Shown here: positions 8,177 to 15,783 of the stretch, piece after piece
Position numbering within the stretch: the stretch's first letter is position 1
Layout: the number at the start of each line of letters is the position of its first letter
Assembly: GCA_044230205.1 (NCBI GenBank)
Contig: JBGARN010000013.1
Span: 1-52,288, forward strand
Source of the DNA: JAEUTH01 sp044230205
Lineage (GTDB): Bacteria; Bacteroidota; Bacteroidia; AKYH767-A; OLB10
Reading direction: 5' to 3'
DNA: 52,288 nucleotides
Translations under genes and position numbers: made by a program
The notes under the pieces: model-generated
The model's input: the letters and a program-made list of their open reading frames with translations, nothing else
Databases searched by the model: none
What the model was told of the DNA's origin: nothing

Positions 8177-8204
8177 TTTTTTTAAACACTAAACATTAAA
8201 CATT

Positions 8205-8657
8205 ATGGAGCCACAAATGAATTTTGCAGCTGTTGCAGTTGCCTCACTTATTCCGCTGGTTATGGGATTTATTTATTATCACCCTGCACTATTCGGCAAA
8301 CCCTGGATGAAAGCCAATGGTTTTACACCTGAAACTATTGGCAAAGGACCTAAGCCGGTTATGTTTTTACTGGTTTTATTCTGCTCATTTCTATTTACTG
8401 TTTTTCTGTGGAATAATGTTACCGGTTCGGGCGGTGTGGAGCAATCGCAAGTAGTTGATGCCAAAGACGGGCATAGTTATGTTACCTTTCAGCATGGAGT
8501 TGCACATGGTTTAATTTTTTCAATCAACATTCTTTTTCCTGTGTTTGCAATAATGGGAATTTTTGAAAAGAAAACCTTTTTATGGGGATTTGTAAACTGG
8601 GGCTACTGGGCTATAACATCAGTGCTTATATGCGGTTTATTAAGTGCTTGGAGATAA
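8205..8657 (+). CDS. DUF1761 family membrane protein
   Basis: 150 residues with four hydrophobic segments (about 8-25, 50-70, 95-118 and 125-147). The N-terminal pattern FAAVAVASLIPLVMGFIYY with GKPWMKANG is typical of DUF1761 proteins, small inner-membrane proteins of unknown role. It starts 28 bases after pyrG, so cotranscription is possible, but a functional link is not implied. ATG at 8205; a second in-frame ATG at 8217 is an alternative. Confidence 0.75.
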   Translation: MEPQMNFAAVAVASLIPLVMGFIYYHPALFGKPWMKANGFTPETIGKGPKPVMFLLVLFCSFLFTVFLWNNVTGSGGVEQSQVVDAKDGHSYVTFQHGVAHGLIFSINILFPVFAIMGIFEKKTFLWGFVNWGYWAITSVLICGLLSAWR

Positions 8658-8811
8658 ACATGCTCCTGTTTACTATTTAAACTTTGCCATCTGCATAGCT
8701 TTATTTCTTGCATCACATCGTTTTAAAATGCAATATTGTATGGCCTTTGCAATGTTGTTTTCAATTGCAAAAGCTTCACACTAAAAGTTAACTTTTAAAA
8801 CACACAACATC

Positions 8812-9489
8812 ATGTTCAGATTAAACGACACTGCGCCTGATTTTAAGGCCGAAACAACACATGGTACCATTAGCTTCTATGAATGGATGGGCGATGGATG
8901 GGCTATTATTTTTTCTCATCCTAAAGATTTTACTCCTGTATGCACTACCGAACTCGGCAGTATGGCAAAACTGGAACCTGAATTTACAAAACGAAATTGT
9001 AAAGTAATCGGGCTTAGCATTGATCCGGTTAGCAACCATATGGAATGGAAAAAAGATATTGAGGAAACACAGGGTGCTGCCGTTAATTACCCGATGATTG
9101 GCGATAGCAATCTTGCTATAGCAAAATTATTTGGCATGTTGCCTGCTGATGAGCCCGGAACTTCTGAAGGACGCACTGCTGTGAATAATCAAACTGTGCG
9201 CTCCGTTTTTATTATTGGTCCCGATAAGAAAATAAAACTCATGCTCTCCTACCCTATGACTACAGGGCGCAATTTCCATGAGTTGCTTCGTGTACTTGAT
9301 TCGCTGCAGCTAACAGCCAATTACAAAGTGGCTACACCTGCCGACTGGAAATATGGAGATGATGTAATTATTGCTACCTCAGTATCTGATGCTGAAGCAA
9401 AAGAAAAATTTCCTGAAGGTTGGAAAACACTTAAGCCTTATCTTAGGATTGTACCGCAACCCGGCAAGTTGGTTACCAGTAATAATTGA
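8812..9489 (+). CDS. 1-Cys (Prx6-type) peroxiredoxin
   Basis: 225 residues, the full length of the Prx6 subfamily. The peroxidatic motif SHPKDFTPVCTTELG places Thr41 and Cys44; the conserved Arg lies in NNQTVRSVFIIGPD, and the C-terminal extension (GWKTLKPYLRIVPQPG) is typical. It reduces hydrogen peroxide and organic peroxides in the cytoplasm. No second resolving cysteine is evident. It is a single-gene unit, closed by a strong terminator at 9523-9554. Confidence 0.93.
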   Translation: MFRLNDTAPDFKAETTHGTISFYEWMGDGWAIIFSHPKDFTPVCTTELGSMAKLEPEFTKRNCKVIGLSIDPVSNHMEWKKDIEETQGAAVNYPMIGDSNLAIAKLFGMLPADEPGTSEGRTAVNNQTVRSVFIIGPDKKIKLMLSYPMTTGRNFHELLRVLDSLQLTANYKVATPADWKYGDDVIIATSVSDAEAKEKFPEGWKTLKPYLRIVPQPGKLVTSNN

Positions 9490-9522
9490 CAGCTGACTAA
9501 AAGCAAATAAATTATTTTGTGT

Positions 9523-9554
9523 AAAAGCCTTCCTTATTAGCGAAGGCTTTTTTA
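9523..9554 (+). terminator. Rho-independent terminator after the peroxiredoxin gene
   Basis: A perfect 10-bp stem AAAAGCCTTC / GAAGGCTTTT around a 9-base loop, running into TTTTTT. It lies 33 bases after the stop codon. Confidence 0.9.
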
Positions 9555-10203
9555 TTGTTCATCTAATCATTGTGAATTGCAAGATTGCAATGCGAAAAAA
9601 TGAATTTAAAAAAACTGAGCGGCCTTTTTCATGATTTTGAAAACGCTTGCTCACAAGAGAATTAGTTTTGATAGTTATTAATGATTCGCCATGGCTTAAA
9701 AGCTTGTGCACCATAATCATCCGCATACATGCAAATACTAAGCACTTTAAAAAAAGAAATCCATCAAATAATCCACAAATATTAAGATGCGCAAGCAAGA
9801 TATAATGTTCACAAATCAGTATTAATTTGGTTCAATAAGCAAAGATTGCCAAAGAAAAAGTTTACATATTTGAATATTAGCGACAGTTTATAAATGGTCA
9901 GAGCAAATTTCTGTCGTATAGTATATTCAAACAGTAAATCGTAGAAAATGAGATTAAGAATAATACGCTTATTGATTTTATTATCGGTTGCTGTTTCCTT
10001 TTTTTAAGATAGAAATTCCATTTGTATTAATTGCGATGCTTGGTAAAAATTAGATTTGTATTTCTGTTCAACTAATACATTTCCTCAGCAAAGTATTAAA
10101 ATCAACTAAAGTTGTTCTTTTGACAACCAGTTCTTAGAAAAGTTATAACAATTCATTTTACGCAAAATAATATTCACATAAATGCAAATTCATTACTTAC
10201 TTC
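9555..10203. other. Intergenic stretch without a supportable gene
   Basis: About 650 AT-rich bases. The minus-strand frame at 9559-9798 has no family likeness and skewed composition. The only notable item is a 19-codon frame at 9948-10007 reading MRLRIIRLLILLSVAVSFF and then stop. It looks like a signal peptide with nothing behind it: a gene remnant, a leader peptide, or chance. Confidence 0.5.
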
Positions 10204-11940
10204 ATGACGCAAACTAAAAAACTAAATCAACTTCATGCTACAGCCATTTGCGGTAATGATATCACATCATCATGTTTATATGTATCAGCGCTTACCATAG
10301 CATATGCCGGCCAATATGCATGGCTGGCTCTTTTAATTGTAGCTGCAGTGCTTTTTTTGTTTAGAAAAATTTATGGTGAAGTAGTTGGCGCGTTACCATT
10401 AAATGGCGGAGCATATAATGTGCTGTTAAATACCACCAGCAAGAGCAACGCATCTGTGGCGGCCTGTCTTACTATTCTTTCATACATGGCTACGGCTGTT
10501 ATTTCAGCTTCTGAAGCTATGCACTACTTGCGCACGCTCATTCCGTCACTTCCTGTAATTTTATCTACTGTTGGTTTGCTTACCATTTTTTTACTGCTTA
10601 CCATCTCTGGAATTTCTGAATCAGCAATAGTAGCTACAGTAATTTTTATTTTTCATCTGTCTTCAATGGCACTGCTTATTTTAAGTGGGGTATGGTTTGT
10701 AACAATGAATGGTTTTGAGACAGCAATTGCAAATTTTAAAATGCCCCTTACAGGCAGTGTAAGCTCAGCAATATTCTTTGGGTTTAGTGCTGCCATGCTT
10801 GGAATTTCAGGATTTGAAAGCTCGGCCAATTTTGTTGAAGAACAGCAGCCCGGTGTCTTTCGCAAAACACTTCGAAATATGTGGGTAGCAGTAACCATTA
10901 TCAATCCGTTAATGGCCCTGGTAGCAATAGCAGTATTGTCAAATCAGGACGTATTGCAACATCAGGAAGCGTTGCTTTCCTATATTGGACTCAATACAGG
11001 CGGCCAATGGTTAAGCACAGTTATTTCTATAGATGCAGTATTGGTACTAAGCGGAGCGGTGCTCACATCCTACGTGGGTGTAAGTGGTTTAATCAAGCGT
11101 ATGGCATTGGATAGGATTTTGCCACAATTCACTTTAAAGGAAAACAAACGCGGAAGCGTTTACAGGATTTTGATTATTTTCTTTTTGTTATGCCTTTCCG
11201 TTTTGTTTGTTACCGAGGGAGAATTAGGTGCTTTGGCTGGTGTTTATACAATAAGCTTTTTGGCTGTGATGACTTATTTTGGTATTGGAAATTTTTTACT
11301 GAAGATTAAACGGAGCAACCTTCCTCGTCCTGTTTACGCCTCACCATTTACTGTTGCAATTGCTGTAGCAGCAGTTGTTATTGCTTTGTATGGTAACATT
11401 AAGCTACACCCCAAATACCTTGTCGTTTTCCTTCAATATTTTGTACCGGCTCTTCTCCTTATTTTTTTACTTCTGAACAGAAAAGAATTATTAAAAATCG
11501 GTTTGGTAGTTATAGATAGTTTTTTTGATACAGTAACAGATCTTGCTCATTTAAGTAAGATTCATTTAACCCGTCTTATGAATCGATTAAGCCGGCAACA
11601 ATTCGTTTACTTTTCAAAAGCAAATTCTATAGCTGAATTAAATAAGGTAATGATGTACGTCCAGGAAAATGAGGCTACTAACCGGTTGAAAATTGTTACG
11701 GTATTAAAAGAAAATCAAACCATATCTGAAGAATTTTTAAGAGACCTGGAAGTATTAGACAGAGCTTATCCTGAAATTAAAATTGAATTTGTTCAATTAA
11801 CCGGAGAATTTAACCCGGAGTTGATTAATAAGCTCAGCCAGGAATGGTCCATCCCTATCAATTTTATGTTTATTGCATCTCCTGGCGATAAGTTCCCTTA
11901 CAGAGTTTCTGAACTTGGAGGCGTTAGACTGATAATTTAA
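10204..11940 (+). CDS. APC-family amino acid permease
   Basis: 578 residues. The N-terminus (LHATAICGNDITSSCLYV) with GEVVGALPLNGGAYNVLLNTTSKS and FGFSAAMLGISGFESSANFVEEQQPG places it in the amino acid/polyamine/organocation superfamily. About 12 membrane segments cover residues 25-425. Some 110-130 soluble residues follow (about 450-578), with alternating strands and helices (KIVTVLKENQ, IKIEFVQLTGEFNP), perhaps a small regulatory domain. The substrate cannot be read from sequence. It stands alone, with long gaps on both sides. Confidence 0.8.
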   Translation: MTQTKKLNQLHATAICGNDITSSCLYVSALTIAYAGQYAWLALLIVAAVLFLFRKIYGEVVGALPLNGGAYNVLLNTTSKSNASVAACLTILSYMATAVISASEAMHYLRTLIPSLPVILSTVGLLTIFLLLTISGISESAIVATVIFIFHLSSMALLILSGVWFVTMNGFETAIANFKMPLTGSVSSAIFFGFSAAMLGISGFESSANFVEEQQPGVFRKTLRNMWVAVTIINPLMALVAIAVLSNQDVLQHQEALLSYIGLNTGGQWLSTVISIDAVLVLSGAVLTSYVGVSGLIKRMALDRILPQFTLKENKRGSVYRILIIFFLLCLSVLFVTEGELGALAGVYTISFLAVMTYFGIGNFLLKIKRSNLPRPVYASPFTVAIAVAAVVIALYGNIKLHPKYLVVFLQYFVPALLLIFLLLNRKELLKIGLVVIDSFFDTVTDLAHLSKIHLTRLMNRLSRQQFVYFSKANSIAELNKVMMYVQENEATNRLKIVTVLKENQTISEEFLRDLEVLDRAYPEIKIEFVQLTGEFNPELINKLSQEWSIPINFMFIASPGDKFPYRVSELGGVRLII

Positions 11941-12090
11941 GTGATTTATAAATTATGTCGCTTATTAATTCCTGCTCAAACATATTGCCCGTTTTGAACC
12001 TTCATTTTCTTTGCACTATTTCCTCCTGGCCGCAACTGAAATTGAAAGTGTGTTTTATAAATTGCTCATCTTAGCAGAGAATTCCTTTGT

Positions 12091-12723
12091 ATGAATAAAA
12101 CGATTTACAAAACAGGTTACAGGTGCGGGTTCTTAGCCTTCGGAGCCACAATATTATTTGTAGTTGTTCAGATGTTACAACTGGCAAGGGCATTTCCACC
12201 TCCTGCAGATGAAGCATTAATCTATGCTACATCACTTTGCATTGTTATTCCGTTTATGCTCTTAATGCTTGCATTGCATCATATAACACCAGCTGAAAAA
12301 AAGTTTTGGAGTCATGCTGCTTTATTATTCACTGTTATTTATGCTGTGTTTGTAACTGCTAACTATGTGGTTCAGCTGGCCACTGTTATTCCAATGAAAC
12401 TAAAAGGCGGCACGGGAGAAATCAGAATTCTTGAACAAACACCACATTCCATGTTTTGGGACTTTGATGCTATAGGATATATTTTCATGGGCTTGGCAAC
12501 ACTGATTGCAATACCTGTATTTGAGAAAAACGGATTTCAAAAATGGGTCAGGCTTTCTTTCCTGGCCAATGCACTTTCCACGCCCCTCATTGCATTTGTA
12601 TATTTCTATCCGGTGTTTTCTGAACAACTTCTTCTTCTCGGATTTCCGTGGGCTATTACTGCCCCGTTGGCCATGCTAATGCTTGCTATCTTGTTTAAAC
12701 GGAAATACGATAGTCTTGAATAA
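12091..12723 (+). CDS. Multi-pass membrane protein of unknown function
   Basis: 210 residues with about six or seven hydrophobic segments (near 15-32, 42-62, 72-95, 127-145, 153-173 and 180-203). A loop holds EQTPHSMFWDFDAIGYIFMG, with charged residues near the membrane. I do not recognise a named family. The reading frame and codon use look genuine. There is no operon partner: the upstream gene ends 150 bases before and a 331-base gap follows. Confidence 0.6.
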   Translation: MNKTIYKTGYRCGFLAFGATILFVVVQMLQLARAFPPPADEALIYATSLCIVIPFMLLMLALHHITPAEKKFWSHAALLFTVIYAVFVTANYVVQLATVIPMKLKGGTGEIRILEQTPHSMFWDFDAIGYIFMGLATLIAIPVFEKNGFQKWVRLSFLANALSTPLIAFVYFYPVFSEQLLLLGFPWAITAPLAMLMLAILFKRKYDSLE

Positions 12724-13054
12724 AACATTTTTCATTTGCCTCTAAAAGCAATTCTAATTGTGAAACAATTAAACCTATCCAAACTTCTTACTTACATCTT
12801 GTACATTCTTGTCTGAAAAATTTATTTTCGAAATGAATTAATTGGCCATACCTGGCGAACAATACTATCCATCAACTGTTCAAATTAAATCAGGATAAAC
12901 AACTTCTTCTTTTAATGTGATAAACCATTCATCGCTTAGTGCGATGGATTAAAACGCGAAACCCAAGATTCTGTAAAACATTCCCAAAGTAATGTAACAC
13001 GATCTTATGATGTTAGCTGCACCTTTGTTGCGTTAATTTTAAAATATAAATAAG
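12724..13054. other. Intergenic stretch before the CxC mini-protein
   Basis: No gene seen in 331 bases. A CACCTTTG at 13020-13027 resembles a -7 box (TAnnTTTG, one mismatch) 27 bases before the next ATG and may be its promoter; no matching -33 TTG is at the right distance. Confidence 0.4.
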
Positions 13055-13189
13055 ATGAAAAACAAAAAAGAAAAAACCCAAAGCAGCAGCAAGGCAAAAT
13101 GTAATTGCGAAGTATGTATCTGCGAAACATGTACCTGTGGTACATCATGTAATTGTGCAAAATGTAACTGTGGCAATTGCAACTGCTAA
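13055..13189 (+). CDS. Metallothionein-like 44-residue CxC-rich peptide
   Basis: ATG to TAA encodes 44 residues. The first 15 are polar and Lys/Ser-rich (MKNKKEKTQSSSKAK). The remaining 29 hold 12 cysteines, all in six CxC pairs (CNC, CIC, CTC, CNC, CNC, CNC) with only small or polar spacers and no aromatic residues. This is the composition of a metallothionein or similar thiolate metal-cluster peptide, suited to binding Cu(I), Zn(II) or Cd(II). It does not match the cyanobacterial SmtA-type pattern, so the family is unnamed. A strong terminator begins 6 bases after the stop. The next genes (DUF4396 and a copper-associated-type secreted protein) support a metal role. Too short for usual gene calling. 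Confidence 0.75.
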   Translation: MKNKKEKTQSSSKAKCNCEVCICETCTCGTSCNCAKCNCGNCNC

Positions 13190-13194
13190 ATCTG

Positions 13195-13222
13195 AAGCCG
13201 CTACTTCGGTAGCGGCTTTTAA
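13195..13222 (+). terminator. Rho-independent terminator with UUCG loop after the CxC gene
   Basis: A perfect 10-bp stem AAGCCGCTAC / GTAGCGGCTT closed by the extra-stable TTCG tetraloop, followed by TT. It begins 6 bases after the TAA, marking the mini-gene as its own short transcript. Confidence 0.9.
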
Positions 13223-13339
13223 ACCAAAACAGAAAATAATAAAACATGATGGCTAATTTTGATGTCATTAACGGAAACATGCCGCTCAATAAACAATCAA
13301 CAACACATACACATCACTCATAATTAAAAACTAATAGTC

Positions 13340-13846
13340 ATGGATCATCAGCATCAACATCACAGTGTAACGGCAGCATCGGCAGTTGAACAACTATTGC
13401 CTGCACATCATGCTGTTACTTCGCGCCACGAATTAATGAGCCTTGCATTAAAAGCGACCTTGCATTGTTTGCTTGGCTGCGGAATTGGTGAAGTTGCAGG
13501 TATGATTATTTCTGCATCCTTTGGACTTAATAACCTGCATTCCATTTTACTTTCAGTGGCATTAGGATTTATTGCCGGAATGGCGCTTGGAATTTTACCA
13601 CTAAAGAAATTCGGATTTAACCTGCGCACAGCATTAAAAACAGTTATTGTTGGTGAAGGCTTAAGCATTGCAGTAATGGAAGCTTTCGAAGTAATTACTG
13701 AATTGGCAATCCCGGGTGTGATGTCTGCACATCTTACCGATGCAATTTTCTGGATAGGTATGATAGCAGCACTTATAGCAGGATTTATTGCTGCATTTCC
13801 GGTCAATTATATTTTCATAAGAAGAGGCATCAGGCATCAACACTAA
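13340..13846 (+). CDS. DUF4396 family membrane protein
   Basis: 168 residues. A His-rich N-terminus (MDHQHQHHSV and further His) is followed by LKATLHCLLGCGIGEVAGMIIS, the DUF4396 hallmark, with about four membrane segments and a His-ending tail (IRRGIRHQH). The His-rich ends and the Cys pair in the first helix suggest metal binding. The family is often found beside heavy-metal efflux genes in Bacteroidota (family knowledge); the exact function is not established. The next gene starts 5 bases after its stop, so the two form an operon. Confidence 0.8.
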   Translation: MDHQHQHHSVTAASAVEQLLPAHHAVTSRHELMSLALKATLHCLLGCGIGEVAGMIISASFGLNNLHSILLSVALGFIAGMALGILPLKKFGFNLRTALKTVIVGEGLSIAVMEAFEVITELAIPGVMSAHLTDAIFWIGMIAALIAGFIAAFPVNYIFIRRGIRHQH

Positions 13847-13851
13847 AAATC

Positions 13852-14253
13852 ATGAAAAAGTTTATTCTCCTTTCAGTTCTGGTTAGCATGCTTTCAACAG
13901 GCTTTGCTCAGCACGAACATCAGCAGCAGCAGCAGTTAACAGATACTGTGAAACAAATGCAGGCTGATACTGTTGCCATGCAGCAACACATGTCAATGTC
14001 ATCCTTCTTCTCTCCCGGTTTGCCCATGAGCCGCGATGGAAGCGGCACAAGCTGGCAACCCGATGATAACCCCATGTATATGTACATGAAAATGTTTCAT
14101 GATAAAAATGCAATGACCACATTGAGTGTTCACGGCAGTATGTTTATCAGGTACACTTCGCAGGATATTACCAATCAATCCAGCCGCGGCAATACACACT
14201 TTGATGCCCTAGTTATGCGCAGTTTTATTCTCGGACAACCTTGCCCTTTTTAA
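13852..14253 (+). pseudogene. Truncated secreted copper-associated-type protein, interrupted by an inserted unit
   Basis: Signal peptide MKKFILLSVLVSMLSTGFAQ, then a His/Gln/Met-rich stretch (HEHQQQQQ, MQQHMSMS) and SPGLPMSRDGSGTSWQPDDNPMY. I recognise this as the N-terminus of a ~400-residue Bacteroidota protein usually found with DUF4396 and copper genes (from memory). After about 120 residues the likeness stops at HFDAL, exactly where the unit with terminal repeat GTTATGCGC begins (14212). The last ~13 residues are read through the insert, overlapping the 3' end of the antisense T9SS gene by 29 bases. The rest of the gene is not found downstream. Confidence 0.65.
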
Positions 14254-15499
14254 TAACTCCGCTTTTATTTCTCACTTCGTAAATATAAATTCCATGATTA
14301 AGATAATCAACATTTAGAGTAAGGTTGTGGGAGAACTTTTGTTCAATAAGCTTATTGCCTAAAAGATTATAAATAATTATTTCTAAATCTTCTTTATAGG
14401 TTGAATTGATTTTTAGAAAATCTGAAAATACAGTTGGAGAAACTTCAACATTAAATGACTTAACTATTTCATTAATTCCTGTTAGATTACAGTTACACTC
14501 TGAAAAATGCTGAAGACAAAAAAGCTCACCAGCACCAGAATTGATTACTTGATTAAATACAACATTGCCATTTGTAGTATTAGCTCCAATAAGAGTGTGA
14601 CCGGCAGCAGAGTAATAATAGTTCCCCGTTAACTGATTAATACACTGCCCACCACCAACAGGCTTCCATATCCCAGTATTCCAACCGGGATTTGAAACGT
14701 GTGTAACAATTCCTGTATAGGGGTCAACTTTAGAAAGATATTTGACACCCGCATTTGTATTAGCAGAAGTTCCAAAAATCTCATGAGTACTACATTTTAA
14801 TGATATGTGACTAAAGGTTTCGCCCGGGATATTTACAATTGGGTTTGAGAAAATAATTTGTCCCGAATTTATGTCTAAGCCATTTATAGACCCATTTTCA
14901 AAAATATATATACCACTATCAGCATCAATAGAACTTGAAGAAGAAAGCGAGAAACCCGTTCCCGGATTTAATGCTGAAATTGTAGTCATTGTTCCCAAAT
15001 TCAAATTAAATTTTGCGAACGAAACACCATTGGGAGCATTATTGACAATTCCATATACGAAAGAATCACAGGGGTTATAGCTGATAAGTGCAAAACTTCC
15101 AGTTATTGGTAAGTTTGTTGAGGATTTAATAGTACCAGAATTTGCATCTATAATAACCATTTCAAACCCGGTAGATAAATAATACTCCTCGGCTGATACA
15201 CTAATGGTGGAACTATTATAATTAGAAATTCCAGGTGTAGTGGCAGGTAATGCTGTAAAATTACCACTGGCTATATCAATTTTAAAAAAATTAGCTGCGG
15301 GAAAAACTCCACTGAATCCAAAAATGTAATTCGATAATTGCGAGTAACTAATATGGCATTGAATTAAAACAATGCATAATATGGTTAATATTTTTTTCAT
15401 TGTGTTTCAAATTGTATTTTCAAAAGAACAATACTATTAATTAGGTAATAGAAATTAAGCACGCAGTCTATTCACAGCGGCAGAAAAATTGCGCATAAT
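14212..15499. mobile_element. Cassette-like unit 1 with inverted ends, carrying one T9SS gene
   Basis: Left end GTTATGCGCAGTTTT (14212-14226); right end AAAAATTGCGCATAAT (15484-15499). The two are inverted repeats: TTATGCGCA matches exactly, then a mismatch, then TTTT. The single gene inside points left. There is no transposase. It could be a non-autonomous element (MITE-like) or an integron-cassette-like unit; the ends do not fit the classical GTTRRRY/RYYYAAC core sites. Confidence 0.5.
14225..15400 (-). CDS. T9SS-sorted secreted protein with propeller-like body
   Basis: 391 residues. Signal peptide MKKILTILCIVLIQCHISYS; the body has strand-rich repeats of the form FFKIDIASGNFTALP, MVIIDANSGTIKSS, FAKFNLNLGTMTTI and GLDINSGQIIF, which suggest a beta-propeller (YncE/NHL-like). 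Residues ~315-391 are a T9SS sorting domain (VSPTVFSDFLKINS, IIIYNLLGNKLIEQKF, HGIYIYEVRNKSGVIKKGKVV). The 3' 42 bases (14252-14293) are nearly identical to those of the next T9SS gene (15850-15891, two mismatches). It fills cassette-like unit 1. The cargo function is unknown. Confidence 0.75.
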   Translation of the reverse strand: MKKILTILCIVLIQCHISYSQLSNYIFGFSGVFPAANFFKIDIASGNFTALPATTPGISNYNSSTISVSAEEYYLSTGFEMVIIDANSGTIKSSTNLPITGSFALISYNPCDSFVYGIVNNAPNGVSFAKFNLNLGTMTTISALNPGTGFSLSSSSSIDADSGIYIFENGSINGLDINSGQIIFSNPIVNIPGETFSHISLKCSTHEIFGTSANTNAGVKYLSKVDPYTGIVTHVSNPGWNTGIWKPVGGGQCINQLTGNYYYSAAGHTLIGANTTNGNVVFNQVINSGAGELFCLQHFSECNCNLTGINEIVKSFNVEVSPTVFSDFLKINSTYKEDLEIIIYNLLGNKLIEQKFSHNLTLNVDYLNHGIYIYEVRNKSGVIKKGKVVRE

Positions 15500-15783
15500 G
15501 TCAACAGCGATTAACAGGGCAAATATACAGTGTAAATTTGAGCCACCTTGCAGGGAGGCTAAAAATGGGGTTTGAAACACTCCCTATAGTTATCGGGATG
15601 ATTTCTTTTTTCAAATCAACTTTCGAAAAAGCTATTAGCTCAAAAATAAACTACTAAAATTTTTCAACTCAACAGTTGCGTTTCAAAAAACAGATGGCCT
15701 TAAAACGTCTTTAATCAAGTCGTTTTCTCAGCCAACCACTTAACATGTTTTCAATCTATGAGTTGTGCAACATTGACTTATTT
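15500..15783. other. Spacer between the two cassette-like units, with possible IS remnant
   Basis: No gene. TGTAAATTTGAGCCACC at 15531-15547 resembles the ends of some IS21-family elements (recalled, not checked), but no partner end or istA/istB is near. CTATAGTTATCGGGA at 15584-15598 is a short dispersed motif; a related form, CGATAGTTATCGGCA, occurs near 3630. Confidence 0.35.

Noticed and set aside
9559..9798. Minus-strand 79-codon frame
   Set aside because: No family features and odd composition; lies in a long gap after a terminator.
10204..11940. Potassium-specific transporter linked to the kup locus
   Set aside because: The permease is 10 kb away, belongs to the amino acid APC superfamily and shows no K+ signature.
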